From Ceratothoa steindachneri (taxonomy: Eukaryota; Arthropoda; Malacostraca; Isopoda; Cymothoidae): 64,000 bases of DNA. A program made the position numbers and the translations under genes. Positions 14,450 to 26,192 of this stretch are shown here, in pieces (positions within the stretch are counted from its first letter, which is position 1; every line of letters begins with the position of its first letter). The stretch spans positions 147,589,806 through 147,653,805 of the forward strand of contig OZ018326.1 in assembly GCA_963969495.1 (NCBI GenBank), written 5' to 3'. The notes under the pieces are model-generated. The model worked only from the letters and a program-made list of their open reading frames with translations, ran no database searches and was not told where the DNA came from.

Positions 14450-15471
14450 TTGGTACACTTGGTGAAGGGGATTACTCCGGAGTTAATAATTTTGTAGGCA
14501 GTTCGAGCAGGTGTGACCTTCGGCACCTCACGCAAAATAGACAATTGGCTTACGGGGAAAGGATGTCGCCGGAGGATTAGAGAACAATTGCTTAAGATCA
14601 TGTGGCTCAGATGCAAGGAAACTTCTGGGCTTTGAAGGGGCTCGTAACCTTGATGAATTTTGGGAAGTTCTTAGAATGAAAACGTGAGTTATCCATTTAA
14701 TTCTTCGGGGATGAAGGGTGAGATTTTTTATTTTCCTTCTGCAATAGGTTGTGACTCGTCGCATAGATATCGGCCTCTTATATGCACTGTTTGAAGGATT
14801 TTCACTGACCCTCCTTCACAAGGAGCGGATCTCTGCTGTTAGCGACGCCAGCATATGATCACTTAGGACGAATTCTACCAGAGACTCATAATCTTTGGGG
14901 ACTTTCGATGCGTCTAGCCAGATATTGAAAGGTCGGGAAAAAGTATTTCCAAAATGACGTGGGCGTGACGAACTTTGGTGCAGTAGAAATCAGGCGTCAT
15001 ATTATACGCCACGAGAAGTTCAGTTTTGAGGGTGGAGTATTAAACTGTGGCTTTCAATTGAAGGAAAACATAAAGGTCCCAGAGCTGAGAACCAAGAAGG
15101 GAAAGAAGTTTGGCGACACCGTCGCTCTTGATATCCCAATGATCAACTTCAAAAATGTTCCCAAAATGAGTGAGAAAAGATCAGAAGTCCTCTCTTCTTT
15201 GAAAGTCGAGAGTTTAATGGAAGTAGATTGAGGGACGTATGCACGGGATTGGCTTAAAGGGGTTCGATCCGATCGGTTTTTAACTCTAATTTATATTGGC
15301 GAATTCTCTCGCGCTCTTCGCTCTCGTTAATCTATTTTTGTTCAGTTGCCCCTCTCTAATCTCTTTCTATTTAGCTCTCTCTTTTCACCCCTTTTCCCGC
15401 AAATAGGTCACGAGTTATTAGCGACTTAAACCAAGGGATTCCTCTTGGAGTTTGACTCTCTCGAACGATGA
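14450..15471 (-). pseudogene. Ty3-type gag remnant
   Basis: The minus strand begins with an ATG near 15471 (MSSFERVKLQEE) and a charged, coiled-coil-like N terminus rich in Lys, Glu and Arg. Further along comes a capsid-like stretch, including VAYNMTPD, and PKDYESLVEFVLSDHMLASL near 14910-14850, which resembles the capsid C-terminal helices of this group. A decayed zinc knuckle (GHTCSNC) lies near 14530-14500. Stops and frameshifts are frequent. The plus-strand open frame at 14959-15231 is a shadow of this gag. Confidence 0.75.
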
Positions 15472-15950
15472 CATTTTTTTCGGATCACGAGGTGTAAGTT
15501 GCCCCCCCAAAATGATTTAATGGTCCATCCGCACGTGACGGAAAAGGGGCTTGAGTCAAAAGCTACTCACACATAAATGTATATGGGTGTTTAAACGCTG
15601 AAGATTTTCTATTTGAATGCCCACACTAATACAATACATAAATAAACCTAAATTCAAAAAATATGGAGCCTTCGTGAGATAAGAAGGGCTCGGACTCTGC
15701 TAATCCGTCGAGGATTATAGTGACCCTGGGAGAAGCTCTGTCTCCTAACAAAATTTTCCTAAAAAAATGTTCTTGATCCAAACACATGCAACACAGTAGG
15801 TGATAAATACATGTAGCAGTGTTGTTCCCTGGTCTTCTATGCAACTCGAACGGTACTCTGCTTTGGAAATTACAACAAAGTTAAAAGTTGACTTTAAAAG
15901 ATCTCTCTAAAAACCTCTTAAAAAAGCCACACCTCTCACCAGATTTCATA

Positions 15951-15956
<6 letters not shown>

Positions 15957-16018
<62 letters not shown>

Positions 16019-16028
16019 TATATATAAA
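15957..16028. repeat. (TA)n microsatellite beside the 5' LTR
   Basis: About 70 bp of TA with one GATA interruption. It occupies the place where the primer-binding site would be expected. Confidence 0.95.
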
Positions 16029-16053
16029 TGTCGTGGAATGGCCGGTCACTTTT

Positions 16054-16090
<37 letters not shown>

Positions 16091-16526
16091 GTTATTTATC
16101 ATTTGTTCTCAAATCGAAATAGCCAGTGTCTCCGATCGCGACGGGTGAGCGTGTCCTTTGCTCGTAAGCGTTGTTAAGTGGGATCTATATAGACGCTCTG
16201 CTGGTGGCTAGGATTGCCTGGCAGGAGCCTCCACGACTCGCGCGATCTTGGGAGCGGGGAGCGACTCCTTCGGGGAAACTAAGATAAAGTTGGCGTAGAA
16301 TGTTCAAAGAGCCTCGATCTATGCCGGAGGATAGGAGGTTGGCTGAAAGGCCATGCTAGATGAGGAAAATGTGTCCCTAATTAAAGGCCGCTGGAGTGCA
16401 ATAAAACTGCGTGGACTGCATCTTCGCTGCTGTAAATCAGCCTCGCTTTCAACGCTCCATACGGTGATCTATAGACCACTGGGATACAGAAGGGCCCGAG
16501 TTCACCCTTTGACCTTATTCTTTACA
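16029..16526 (-). repeat. 5' LTR of the Ty3-type element, internally deleted
   Basis: The plus strand starts TGTCGTGGAATGGCCGGTCA and ends CTTTACA, like the 3' LTR. At about 498 bp it is less than half the length of its partner. Sequence matching 11055-11640 is missing, while about 16100-16526 aligns with 11650-11923 plus an inserted stretch. It is followed directly by the target duplication GAGTC. Confidence 0.8.
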
Positions 16527-16531
16527 GAGTC

Positions 16532-17319
16532 ATTCAATTTTTATTTCATCTAGTGTATCCTTGATATTAGTTGCAAGGCGTAATTTTTTATTTAACCCTT
16601 ATTCAAAATACATACTCTAACAGAATAAATACTATCTTTGTAAATTACTGAATCTGATTGGTTGGCTACGTTTCATTGATGCCAGAAATTGAACTACCAC
16701 GACAGATTTGAAAAGTAGACAACCGTGCCAATAGCTTGACGCCTTTAATAAGAAAAGTTATATCAAATTTGGCGTCAGCATACACAGTTTCAAATAAAAA
16801 GCAACGTCCTGAGAGAGAATCTGCTGTCCATTGTAAGTAAGATACTGTGGTTCAAGGTGAAGCATCAATGATGCCAGCTCAAATTCAGTTTTGACATACA
16901 TGAGTACCAATTATAGCACTTACCAATAAAATTAAAGATTTCTACGTCATCATCAACAGAATACTATAGACAATGCTTAAGATATGATTTTAATATATTT
17001 TTAAGTACCTTTATGTATGAAAATAAGTAGTTGACGCAAATACAGACAAACTATTTTTGTTCAGTAATTATAAATGGTTAGAAATATATTACCATCTCTA
17101 GACACAACTAGAAGCGATTATTTTTTTACGGGACAATCTTGGTATTATTCATCCCTTCATAACTGAAGATTCTGTATTCTTCTTACCCTATGCCAGCAAC
17201 AAATATAATTTCTCGCTCCTGAATATCTCTTATTACATTAGGGATAAGCATTTGTTCACTATATACTGAGTAAAACTAGTTAAAGTTATAGAAGGCCATT
17301 TCAATAAATAATAACTTAC
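16532..17319. other. AT-rich DNA, inferred intron of the Ig-domain gene
   Basis: No coding sequence is visible. Relative to the minus-strand exon at 17320-17482 this is the start of the downstream intron, beginning with GTAAGT. Confidence 0.5.
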
Positions 17320-17482
17320 GATACATGATGATGCCTACTGAGGATCGAACGGGCGTTGTGACGTTGTTGTTAAAAGCCTCACACGTGAGACGGGTCTCGT
17401 GGTAAGATCTTGGAAGCATTGGAACCGAAAGAATATTTACAGTTCGCCGTGTCGTTTGTTCCTCCAACGACATGTCAATGAT
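17320..17482 (-). CDS. Internal exon of an Ig-domain protein, sidestep-like
   Basis: The minus strand has a T-rich tract ending TTATCTACAG at the acceptor (exon begins at 17482). It then has 163 nt of open frame and a consensus donor GTAAGT at 17319-17314. The frame enters in phase 0 and leaves in phase 1. The peptide contains RSYHETRLTCEAFNNN followed by VTTPVRSSVGIIMY. The L-T-C-x-A-x-N pattern is the F strand of an Ig domain, and the NNNxTxP...V.... pattern resembles the second Ig domain of arthropod sidestep family cell-surface receptors, which act in axon guidance. It is richer in GC than its surroundings and has no lesion. No neighbouring exon was found, so introns must be long. The sidestep assignment is from memory of the family pattern. 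Confidence 0.6.
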
Positions 17483-18349
17483 CTGTAGATAATAAAATAA
17501 TAGTTAATACCCGAGATATTTATTAAAATATCTACCTTCTCTCTTTTCCAGCAGATTAGCTCAAACCCATTTATTGCATTTTTTATCTTTTCTAGGTGAG
17601 GGAGATAGAACGGACAGTTGATGCTTAATCTTTATTTAATTTCAAGGAAAATCATTTGATTACTTTAATTTTCCAAGTATTTTGAAATAGACCCTACCAG
17701 ACACGTACAAGTATTATCTTACTATATTTTTCGTATTTATTTAATCCTACTATTCGGGTTTTAAGCATTCTTCCATCATATATCCACGTGATTTAATGAA
17801 CCCTTTCGATTACAAGACTTCCCACTATCTCCACAGTTATAAAAATGGCAATAAATCTCCTCTTTCCAAACTTAATCGACTAAAGATTTAGGGTTATATT
17901 CTGAGTTTTCTATCTCTATTTGAGTTGTGTTGGCCGATTTACAGTCGGTTCGTCGTTTTTATTTGTTATTAAGAACCAATGTTAGCTACTTTGCAGGTGT
18001 CACCTTATTATTTGTAGCACCATTAAGACAAATTCTAGGTTTCAGTTTTGCCTCTAAATTGTAGCCTTTCTATTATTTGTATAATAGAAATTAAGTTCAA
18101 AACGTACGGTATATGATCAGTCTAGGACAACTCTGATGAATGCTCAGATCCTCTCAAAAATAAAAATATTGCTTTAAGAAGAAACACCAGCATCTCTATA
18201 CTTAAGCTACGTTGATATTATTATAAATATATACTTGTAAATCAATATACTAACGATCCATCAGATAAGAAGCGGTTTGAAATAAATTAATCTATTTTTA
18301 AAAAAAATATGTAAATATCTCTATTTCTTTCTCTCACTAGTAAGGGTGA
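17483..18349. other. AT-rich DNA, inferred upstream intron
   Basis: No coding or repeat structure recognised. On the minus strand it leads into the acceptor of the Ig-domain exon. Confidence 0.5.
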
Positions 18350-19155
18350 AAATAAGAATTGATTAATCTGTGAGAAAAGTCTCCTGAAGTTCCTCAAACC
18401 TCTTCAGGAGCGGTCCATATACGACTAGGCAACCATCTATTTCTCTGTAAAGAGAAATTTAAAGAAGCCTTTTGTAGAAACTAAGATTTAACTTTAAAAG
18501 AAAATGAGGAATGTGAAGTTCCCCGGGGAGCTTCGCTCGTTCTAATTATTTTATAAATGAACTATGACATTCTAGTCAATGGGTTTAGCTAACTGTAATA
18601 ATAAGAATTTATTAATCCGAATGAAAAGCCTCATGCATTTACTCAAACCTCTTCAAGAGCATTACATACACGAATATACAACCCTTCATTTCTCTAAAGA
18701 GAGAAATTACAAGAAGCGTTCATCTTAGATAACGTTTAACTTTAACGGAAAAGGGGAATGAATATCCATGCGGAACTTAGCTGTTCCAAGTTTTGGAATA
18801 AATGAAGAATAACGTTCTCCTCTCAATGGACTATATCAAACCTCTTTAGGAGCGATTTATATAAGACTAGGCAACGACTCATTTCTCTAAAAAGCTAAAT
18901 TTTAAGAAGCGTTTTGATAGAAACTAACGTGACATTTTAACAGGAAAAGAAAAATGCAAATTTCCGGGCAGAGCTTCGCCCTTTGTAACTTTTTTACTAA
19001 ATGAACAATAACGTTCTACTCAATCCCGTTTGGTAAAGATAATATTAAGAATTCGTTATTTTCCAAGAGAAGTCTCCTGATTTCTTCATTCCTATTCAGG
19101 AGCGTTACATATACGACTAGAAAACCATATATTTTTCTAAAAAGATAAATTTTCA
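18350..19155. repeat. Satellite of about 250-bp units with internal hairpins
   Basis: Three to four diverged head-to-tail units. Anchors are AAACCTCTTCAGGAGCG near 18397, 18645 and 18838 and its relative TATTCAGGAGCG near 19092. Spacing is about 248, 193 and 254 bp, so the third unit is shortened. Each unit also carries ATACGACTAGGCAACCA-like and AAGAAGCGTTT-like blocks. Two inverted repeats recur: CTCCTGAAG...CTTCAGGAG (18381-18389 with 18402-18410) and ATTTCTCTgTAAAGAGAAAT (18439-18458). In the last unit the first stem is kept as CTCCTGA...TCAGGAG. Confidence 0.8.
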
Positions 19156-21040
19156 TTGTAGGCGACACGCATGCCCATTGAAGTAACTTGAGGGCAAATA
19201 TAGAACTCATTTATATAAAGGAGAGAAGTATAGGAATTGCCGACCAATTGGTGATTGTTACTGTTTCTTTTAACATCGCAAATTCAAAAACAAACCATGT
19301 GCAACTCAATATAGGTTCCACCTCTTGCACTTCTGTTCATAGGAGAGGACGCAGGTTGAGTGTAACATTAACACCAAAATGAAATGAGCATCAAAGAAGA
19401 AAACGCAGCAATTTCTGGTCTCCCGGGAGAAAACAAGAGTGCAACGCCCCAACAACATACATGTTTCGCGGCTATCTGGCCTGACCACCCCAACTTCAAA
19501 AAGTAACTTCTAAGAAAGAAAATGACCTAATGTAGCTATCAGGATCCAGCTGATTCTTGCGAAATTTCTAACTGCAAGAAATATGTTGCTTGTAGGCAGA
19601 CACATTTGCCCGGAATTAGTAAATATTGATAAATGATAGTGGAATTCGAGAAAAAATTTGAAACAGCTAAGTATCTCAGGTGAGCAAGTTCCGAGATATA
19701 ACCAAAGTATTTAAGATGGTGAATATGGAAGAAACGGCCAAAAACCTCGATTTCCTTGCTCAACATGGTGATCACTTCAGCGCAAATTTCACAGAAGCAA
19801 CAGGCCCATCTCTTGATCTGCTTTTCCTGCTCGAAAATCGAAGATAAACCAAGCAAAATTTGGCGCAACGCAATATAATCCTAGTCCAATGCCTTTCGCA
19901 AGAGAAAAGATGCGTAAAGTTCTCAGTGTCGCATATAGGTTCGAGCATGCAATGTGCTCTACGTCGTAAGCAATCCCTAAAAAGAAGCCAAGGCAAACTA
20001 GACGTAGGCAACTTCTGATTTAATAATGCTACAAAATACTCTCAACTCTCAGCTACAAATTGTTCCTGAGTCTTTGACGGCAAAGGCCAACAATGCAAAT
20101 GCAAATGCAAATGCAAATGCATGTATTTGTCATAAACTAGGCGACCACGGGCTCGTTTAACTGTAAATTGAAATTCAAGGTGAAAAATGACAGCATTCAA
20201 CCACTCAAAGTTCCCTTAAACCTCCTTTCGTAGAAATATTTGTCCCTAACATTGTACTGGCTGTAAGAACTGAGAACAATCTAAATGCCAATAGTCGGAC
20301 CCTCCCCAACCATTTACTTACTAAACTAGAAGTGGTAGATGAGACTGCACCAGCCAATGAACATTTTCTCTCCCTGATTTTTTAATGAACCCAACATCAA
20401 AAATTATTGTTTCGAAATTTCAGACTTCTAAATTAATATTTTCAAGTTATTCAAAACAATTGAAATTTTGACAAAAGAGCTAAAATGTCGGAAAATTCTA
20501 TCTATTTGTTTTCAGACTTCAAGGTGATACATCATTATTTATGTCCTCTACTAGGTATATTATTCCCATAAAACTTTTGAAAAATATACTTTCATAAACA
20601 TTTACAATCAATACTTCTACATCCATTTATTGAATAAAAATAATCTATTAACTATTCGATAAGTTTTCCTTCTTTTTCTTTCATTTGTTTTCATGAAACC
20701 TGTAGATTTTTATCATCATCACTCTGAAATAAAAGAAATTGAACAATTAATAGTCGAATATTTAAATTTTTACTCTTAATCAATATCCAGTTAGATTTTT
20801 GTAGTGTTATTACCTTTTATTATGTATTCCTTCTTGGTATTAAATGATGTAATATTTCTTCTGAACTCAAGTACCGGTTATCTTCTCCACAAACTGTTAG
20901 TGACGTTTCTTTGACCAGTTTGATTCATCTCTCAACCTCTTTTGTGTGACAAGGAAACTTCGGAGTATCTAATTTAGGTTGTTGACGGATAAATTCTTCA
21001 AGTTGATTATTGGAGAGCTTCCTCGTCAGCGGAGGTTCGG
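19156..21040. other. Mostly non-coding; possible trace of a LINE ORF1
   Basis: GTAGGCAGACACATTTGCCC near 19593-19613 is nearly the same as a piece of the LINE ORF1 zinc-knuckle region at 30474-30500, hinting at an older, badly decayed relative. The minus-strand frame at 19539-19868 resembles nothing known. Otherwise the region is AT-rich without structure, apart from the hexamer repeat at 20092. Confidence 0.4.
20092..20121. repeat. (AAATGC)n short tandem repeat
   Basis: Five head-to-tail hexamers. Each junction spells ATGCAAAT, the octamer bound by POU-domain factors. Confidence 0.95.
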
Positions 21041-22261
21041 TCACAACGGTCTGTTACAATTAATTAGGTGGGTGTAGTCGTCATCTTTAATGTTTATGTT
21101 TGTGGTCTTGAAAGTGCGTATTGATTTCCCTTTATAATCTTTGCGTGCTTTCATAATTCTTCTCCATTCGAGTTCCAGGATATGATGTCTTTCATCTTGC
21201 AGCATAAAGAGAAGAATAGTTTCCGCATGTGCAAAATAATCATTCCTTCGAATCACTGGGGCAGCTGTATCTTTAATCTGTTTGTTTATTCCTTACAGTG
21301 ATTGTACTGTCTTAAAGAGGTTGAGTTCTCCATCTTGCGAAAAAGAGTTAGCTTTTCTTAACAACAGGCATGGTGTATAATCCTCCATGATGAACAAGAC
21401 AATGGATTTCAGCGTGTCAGAGGGGTCGGAAATCAAAACATATAATGGAAGAACCAGGTTCTATTATCATAGAGATGTGCTCTTCCATTATCTTTTTCTT
21501 ATAATGAGTTCCCTCCCTCGTCTTAACAACAAATGTGCTATCCTTTCTACCATCAAAATAAATACTTATCCGGTCTAATTTACTGATGGAGCGTATGGCA
21601 TTCTTTGATCCGCTCTCTTCTAACTTCTGACCGGTCAACTACTACAGAGGTTTCTTTGCCTTCAATTGAGGATGAGTTATTAAAGATTGAACATATTATT
21701 CTAGCTGCCACTCGATCAAACACACCAGAGCCGTCACATGCCAACACAAATTCTGACAAATTTAGTCGTTTAGATGGAGTTTTGGATGCAAATTTTTTGT
21801 TTACTTTTTTGCGTTTCACGGATGAAGGAAGTTCATAGTCGCTACCTTTGTCAGCAGATTCTGTTTCTGTACTGGAAGAAGGAAAAATCATTTCGATGTT
21901 TTCTGTCGCAGTAGATGGTTGATTTGAAAGACAATAATCACGATTCATTCTAACTCCACTCTGAATATTCAGATTTGATTGAATTTGATCGATATTTACT
22001 ATTAACATTTTCTTTTTTGTTCCTTAGTCTTCCAGAAACGTTTGCTACAATGGCGGCACCTTTCTATTTTTTGCAATAAGAACAGTTTTCAAAGCTATCG
22101 CATTTACAACATGAAATATCAAACAATTGTTCTGCATTCTTTGTAAACTCTTCACATTTCTGTTTGAATGATGTTAAATTTTTCCTGATTATATTTCTCA
22201 TTAAAGCCCCAAATTTTGAAGAATAGTTTAAAATTCTTTTTCTAACTGCCTCTACTGACAC
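21041..22261 (-). pseudogene. Internally deleted copy of an uncharacterised multicopy protein family
   Basis: Four minus-strand segments lie in N-to-C order: 22261-22064 with a Cys-rich patch (CCKCDSFENCSYC); 22008-21580 with ACDGSGVFDRVAARI and VVVDRSEVRRERIK; 21638-21417 with IYFDGRKDSTFVV and EEHISMIIEPGS; and 21256-21041 with RRNDYFAHAETILLFML and ELEWRRIMKARK. From memory this pattern belongs to long (about 700-800 residue) hypothetical proteins present in many copies in arthropods, cnidarians and molluscs. They are probably tied to a mobile element, though I cannot name its superfamily. The central several hundred residues are missing between 21416 and 21257, and frames shift. The family's function is not known to me. 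Confidence 0.6.
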
Positions 22262-23480
22262 GTAATGGACTAATGCCGTTTTCTAAATAGAAATTAACTT
22301 CTCCGCTACTAATGTGATAATTTGTTTAATTAATTGGAGGGTATTATCTACTGCGGTTTTTTCCTTTTCTCGCTCAAACAAAACCTATTAAATTTCGGTC
22401 ACTAATCCCGCACGGTGCGACCAACAAATGGCTTTCAATTTCATGACGATTTCTAGGATGAGTTGCCATAATTAAATATTGTTTTAATTTTTTGGTACAT
22501 ATTATTTAGCTCTGAAATATAATAAAACGTGTATAAATATTTATTGTACACTATAAATACCTATTCTTAAATACAAGTAGAAGAATGTGATCAGACAGCA
22601 CCACACACACACACGCACGCACGCACACACACACATTCACTCTCCATGAGATCTTCCGTGCTACGGAAACCTAATTGTCACGCACGCCCTAATAATATGT
22701 CATTAAGGAACCTCTAAATATGAAATCGATTACTTTCAAATTTCGTTTACTTGTTCTTCAAGACACAATAATTATTTATTTCGAGGTTTCAATTCAAAAT
22801 TCGAAATTAAATTTCAGATAAAATCCACGAAACTCAAAATTTAGTTGAAAATCGCATTATTTTCAATTTTCAATGGCGTTGAGGAACCTTGAAAAATAAT
22901 TATATCAAAAAAATCCTTTTAGGAGGTATAATTTGACAAATAGCCCATACGAAATTTGTGGTGGGAAAATAAATTTCAGAGAAATGTTTTTCGCTCCACT
23001 CTAATGAACAGGTCTGCAAAGTCTCACCTTCTCAAAATAACGAATGACATAAAAACATATATCGGATACAGAAATAAGGGACGATAATCAAAGAGGTACA
23101 CACTCGGCGCTAAACAGAGCAACCCTTTCGTCTCAGTACAAATATATAGGCACAAAAGGACAAATACTAATGAAGACTTTGGCCAGGGCACTCACAGTAG
23201 GGTGTTCAAGTGGGGGTACCTCTCACTTTCAAAAGACATTTTTTATGGCTTAAATATCATTGCGCTATGGGCCTCTGGGCTGATGTTAACGAAAGAAAGG
23301 GGAAAGGAATCATCACTCATGTCTTCCATCTTCATGATTTTCATGGGTGATTTCTAGTTAGCATATTGTACAAACCATCAAAAAGGAGACACTTGCCCAT
23401 CCATGATCTTTTTTCCTGTTTAAGAAGAATTAACCAGGTTTCTTCATTGGTAGAGTAAATACCATCACAAGATTTTCTAG
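22262..23480. other. AT-rich DNA without recognised genes
   Basis: Contains a (CA)n/(CG CA) tract of about 38 bp at 22600-22637. Nothing else recognised. Confidence 0.5.
22600..22637. repeat. (CA)n microsatellite with GCAC variants
   Basis: Alternating CA dinucleotides interrupted by three GCAC units. Confidence 0.95.
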
Positions 23481-23484
23481 GTGC

Positions 23485-23920
23485 ATAAAAAGAGACGGCC
23501 GATGGAAGATAGTGACCTACTGCTTTGTAGAGGAGGACCGGAAAAGATATGACTTGCTTCTCGATGTTCCTGTACACTGGATCAGCGAAAAGTACGAAAT
23601 CAAGCTTACTGACCCTAATCTCCCATTCCAACACTACAAAAAACCAGTCCACATCAAACTTAGTGACGATATTCCTATGGTCATCAACAGAGCTCCTAAT
23701 AAGACATCCACCCTTTCGTCTCAAAGGAGAGAGTTTACTGTGGAGGAGAAGGAAGCGTACAAGAGCTTTTAAAAATATATTCTGAATGAAAGAGCTGACA
23801 CAAGACATAGTTGATGAAAAAGCGCACTCCATCACAAAAAAGTATCAACTTAATGAAAACATAAATCCAGTGCCTAGGCACAATGTTAAGATTCCGGCCA
23901 ACCATCAAGAGTAGTATTTA
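23485..23920 (+). pseudogene. Possible decayed coding sequence, family unknown
   Basis: A plus-strand frame gives a hydrophilic, protein-like reading with RWKIVTYCFVEEDRKRYDLL, then a VPVHWISEKYEIKLTDP block and REFTVEEKEAYKSF, ending in a stop near 23770. A second phase then reads ENINPVPRHNVKIPANHQ before another stop. A longer minus-strand frame (23341-23835, 164 codons) overlaps it, but its composition looks less natural. I do not recognise either. The plus reading is preferred because of its charge pattern. Confidence 0.2.
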
Positions 23921-25235
23921 GCCTACAACAGCGTTTAAAGAGGATCTACTCGTATGTCCTAATATGGACCCTGGCTACGCCAATCAATTTTAATTTCGTC
24001 AGTTCCAAATAACTTCGAGCTTATCATTCTGCAACAGTGTTATCATCGCATATATGCCAGCATATAAGGTGCCGATTACGAGCGTCCATTAGATATTCTT
24101 CAGTTTTAACAGGTCAGAGCGTGAATAAAAGATGCCTATCACTGTACATCAAGAAAAGTAATGAATTACAGATCACCGCCTCGGTAATTATGATAACTCC
24201 TATCATCATTAAGTTAAAAGGATAAATAGAAAAGAAGGCCAAGTCTCTAGTATTATGCGAAAAGAGGTGAGCTAGATCCCTCAAAAAAATGTCGGAAGAA
24301 GTGTCTTCAGAATATCTGGCAAAGAGAAGGAAAATTTCGACATGACATTGAAACACTGATTTATGTAGAAGTTAGTCATGGAATCCAAAGAACAAAGCAA
24401 TTAACACAGAAAACACTGACACCTTGATGTCCCGATTCAAATAGGTACATCTAAAACTTAGCTAAATAAAAATTATGTGAATACACGAGGCCCAAGAAGA
24501 AGAAACATCAGGCTTTAAATATTTTTGACGCACCAATGATCTCAAGATACTTCCTAGACTGCTTCAAAGCTTCTCATATGATTTTTCTCTCGAGGCAAGG
24601 AAAGGATGAGGATCAAGTTAAGAAACTTACGGCGATTTTACTACTTGAGAAAATAGGGAAGGATTTCGGAAGATTTTTCAACAACAACGTGTTCTCCCAT
24701 TTGTCAACACACTCAAGAAAAGAAATAGGGAAGCAAGTATATCATCATCATACTATCACTTCTACAAGAGACTAGCATCCTGCTGCATTTTGGTGTTGTA
24801 TTGGGATGTGAAAATAGCTTTAGTAGCTTAAGTAGAAGCTTTCTACCTCTCGTTTACCCCCTCCACAGCTACCTTACGAAAGAGCAAGCGTTAAGAGCAT
24901 TAGAATGTTACGCCGAGATTCCTTTCGATCTCTAATCTAGAGTTGCAAAAGTGGGATATACGAGAATAAGGACCACCAGGTTTGCAGCTCAGACCAGTGA
25001 CATCACGAAGTGGTAGCTCTCTGGCGATTTCAATGTGAAATGCACCGCCAACATCATTTAAAGTGCAACTCTTCAAATAATGTTGGAGAAAATGATGTCG
25101 ATGGCAATAACCATTGATTATAAATAAATCCTCAGTTTCGAATGAATACAGAAACAAGGTCTACAGACCAAAGAGTCACAAGCTCTCATTTATTTTGATT
25201 TAGGACTTTACGCCATTTAAAACTTTCAATATTTC
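23921..25235. other. No recognised genes
   Basis: Short open frames on both strands (for example 24536-24775 plus and 24900-25157 minus) match no family I know. Somewhat less AT-rich than the flanks, so an old, unrecognised element is possible. Confidence 0.4.
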
Positions 25236-25445
25236 CTAAAATAATTTTAGGAGGACCTTGGCAATTTTATCATTTGAAATAAAATGCGAAACTACATAAT
25301 GGTTTCAAATTTCGTTAGAATAGGCCAATAGATGCAATGTTATTACAAAAACATATAAAAGCAAATGGAAATCGACCAAACAATTGACATGCATACTGAG
25401 ATGTGGAGTCACACGAGACTAAATCAGACGTAGATTTCTGCTATC
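25236..25445 (-). repeat. Dispersed element end: one satellite monomer plus flank
   Basis: About 25236-25360 match a full monomer of the 62.4-63.7 kb array in reverse orientation (TTAGGAGGACCTTGGCAATT, then TTTCGTTAGAATAGGCC). The following flank to about 25445 resembles the flank at 8760-8868 and, at its start, the left edge of the array. A short hairpin, AGTC...GACT, again lies in the flank (about 25408-25421). Confidence 0.7.
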
Positions 25446-26192
25446 ATGGCTGCCAGACAGAAAACAATGTCAGACTCGATTGTACGATCCTATAGGATAC
25501 TCTGAAAGCGTAAATTTTAAGTTTTGACCTTGAAGTATTTGGCACATGAAACTACATATCCATTTGAATTCAAATCGAATTCATCGATTTGGATAAAGTT
25601 CAACAAAGTTCGTAAAAAAATAAAATAAAATAAGAAGCTTTAAATGCACTAGCGAAAGTGGTCGCTCTCTATACCGCCGTATGAAAAAATATTTGAAGTT
25701 AGAGGAAACATTTAATCTGATACAGAGAGTCAACTTGACCAAGTTACATGACCGGAAGAATTACAAGCAATATCCTTGCAGATATTTTTCCGAAAGTAGT
25801 TGAGAGAGTTGAAGCAAAGGACTAATAACAGGAGATTGGCTCATCTAGTTTCTTATAATAACGCCTGGATCGCTAACTATAACCTATCATGATCATCGAA
25901 AGAATCTAAGTTAAAAAATCTAAGTTAAAAAATTAAAGATAAGATTAAAATAATGGAATGCTAACAAACGTAAGTGAATTACACCAAGCTCATAAAGGTA
26001 CTGAATTATGTAACAAACACGAAACATACTGCATAAAAAGGAGAAACAGTAAAATAGAGAGAATTATATATAAGTGCATAAATAAAAGTGAGAGACTAAA
26101 TAATATGGAATAAATACATATGACAAAAAGGGAAAAAAGCAGATTTAATGTCTTAAAGGGCATTTTAAATGGTAAGAACTGATGTATAGGGC
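25446..26192. other. AT-rich DNA without recognised genes
   Basis: No coding or repeat structure recognised. Confidence 0.5.

Noticed and set aside
14959..15231. Plus-strand open frame of 90 codons
   Set aside because: It overlaps the gag remnant read on the minus strand and has no family resemblance of its own.
18381..18410. Hairpin CTCCTGAAG...CTTCAGGAG as a hammerhead
   Set aside because: It lacks both CTGANGA in the right context and a following GAAA.
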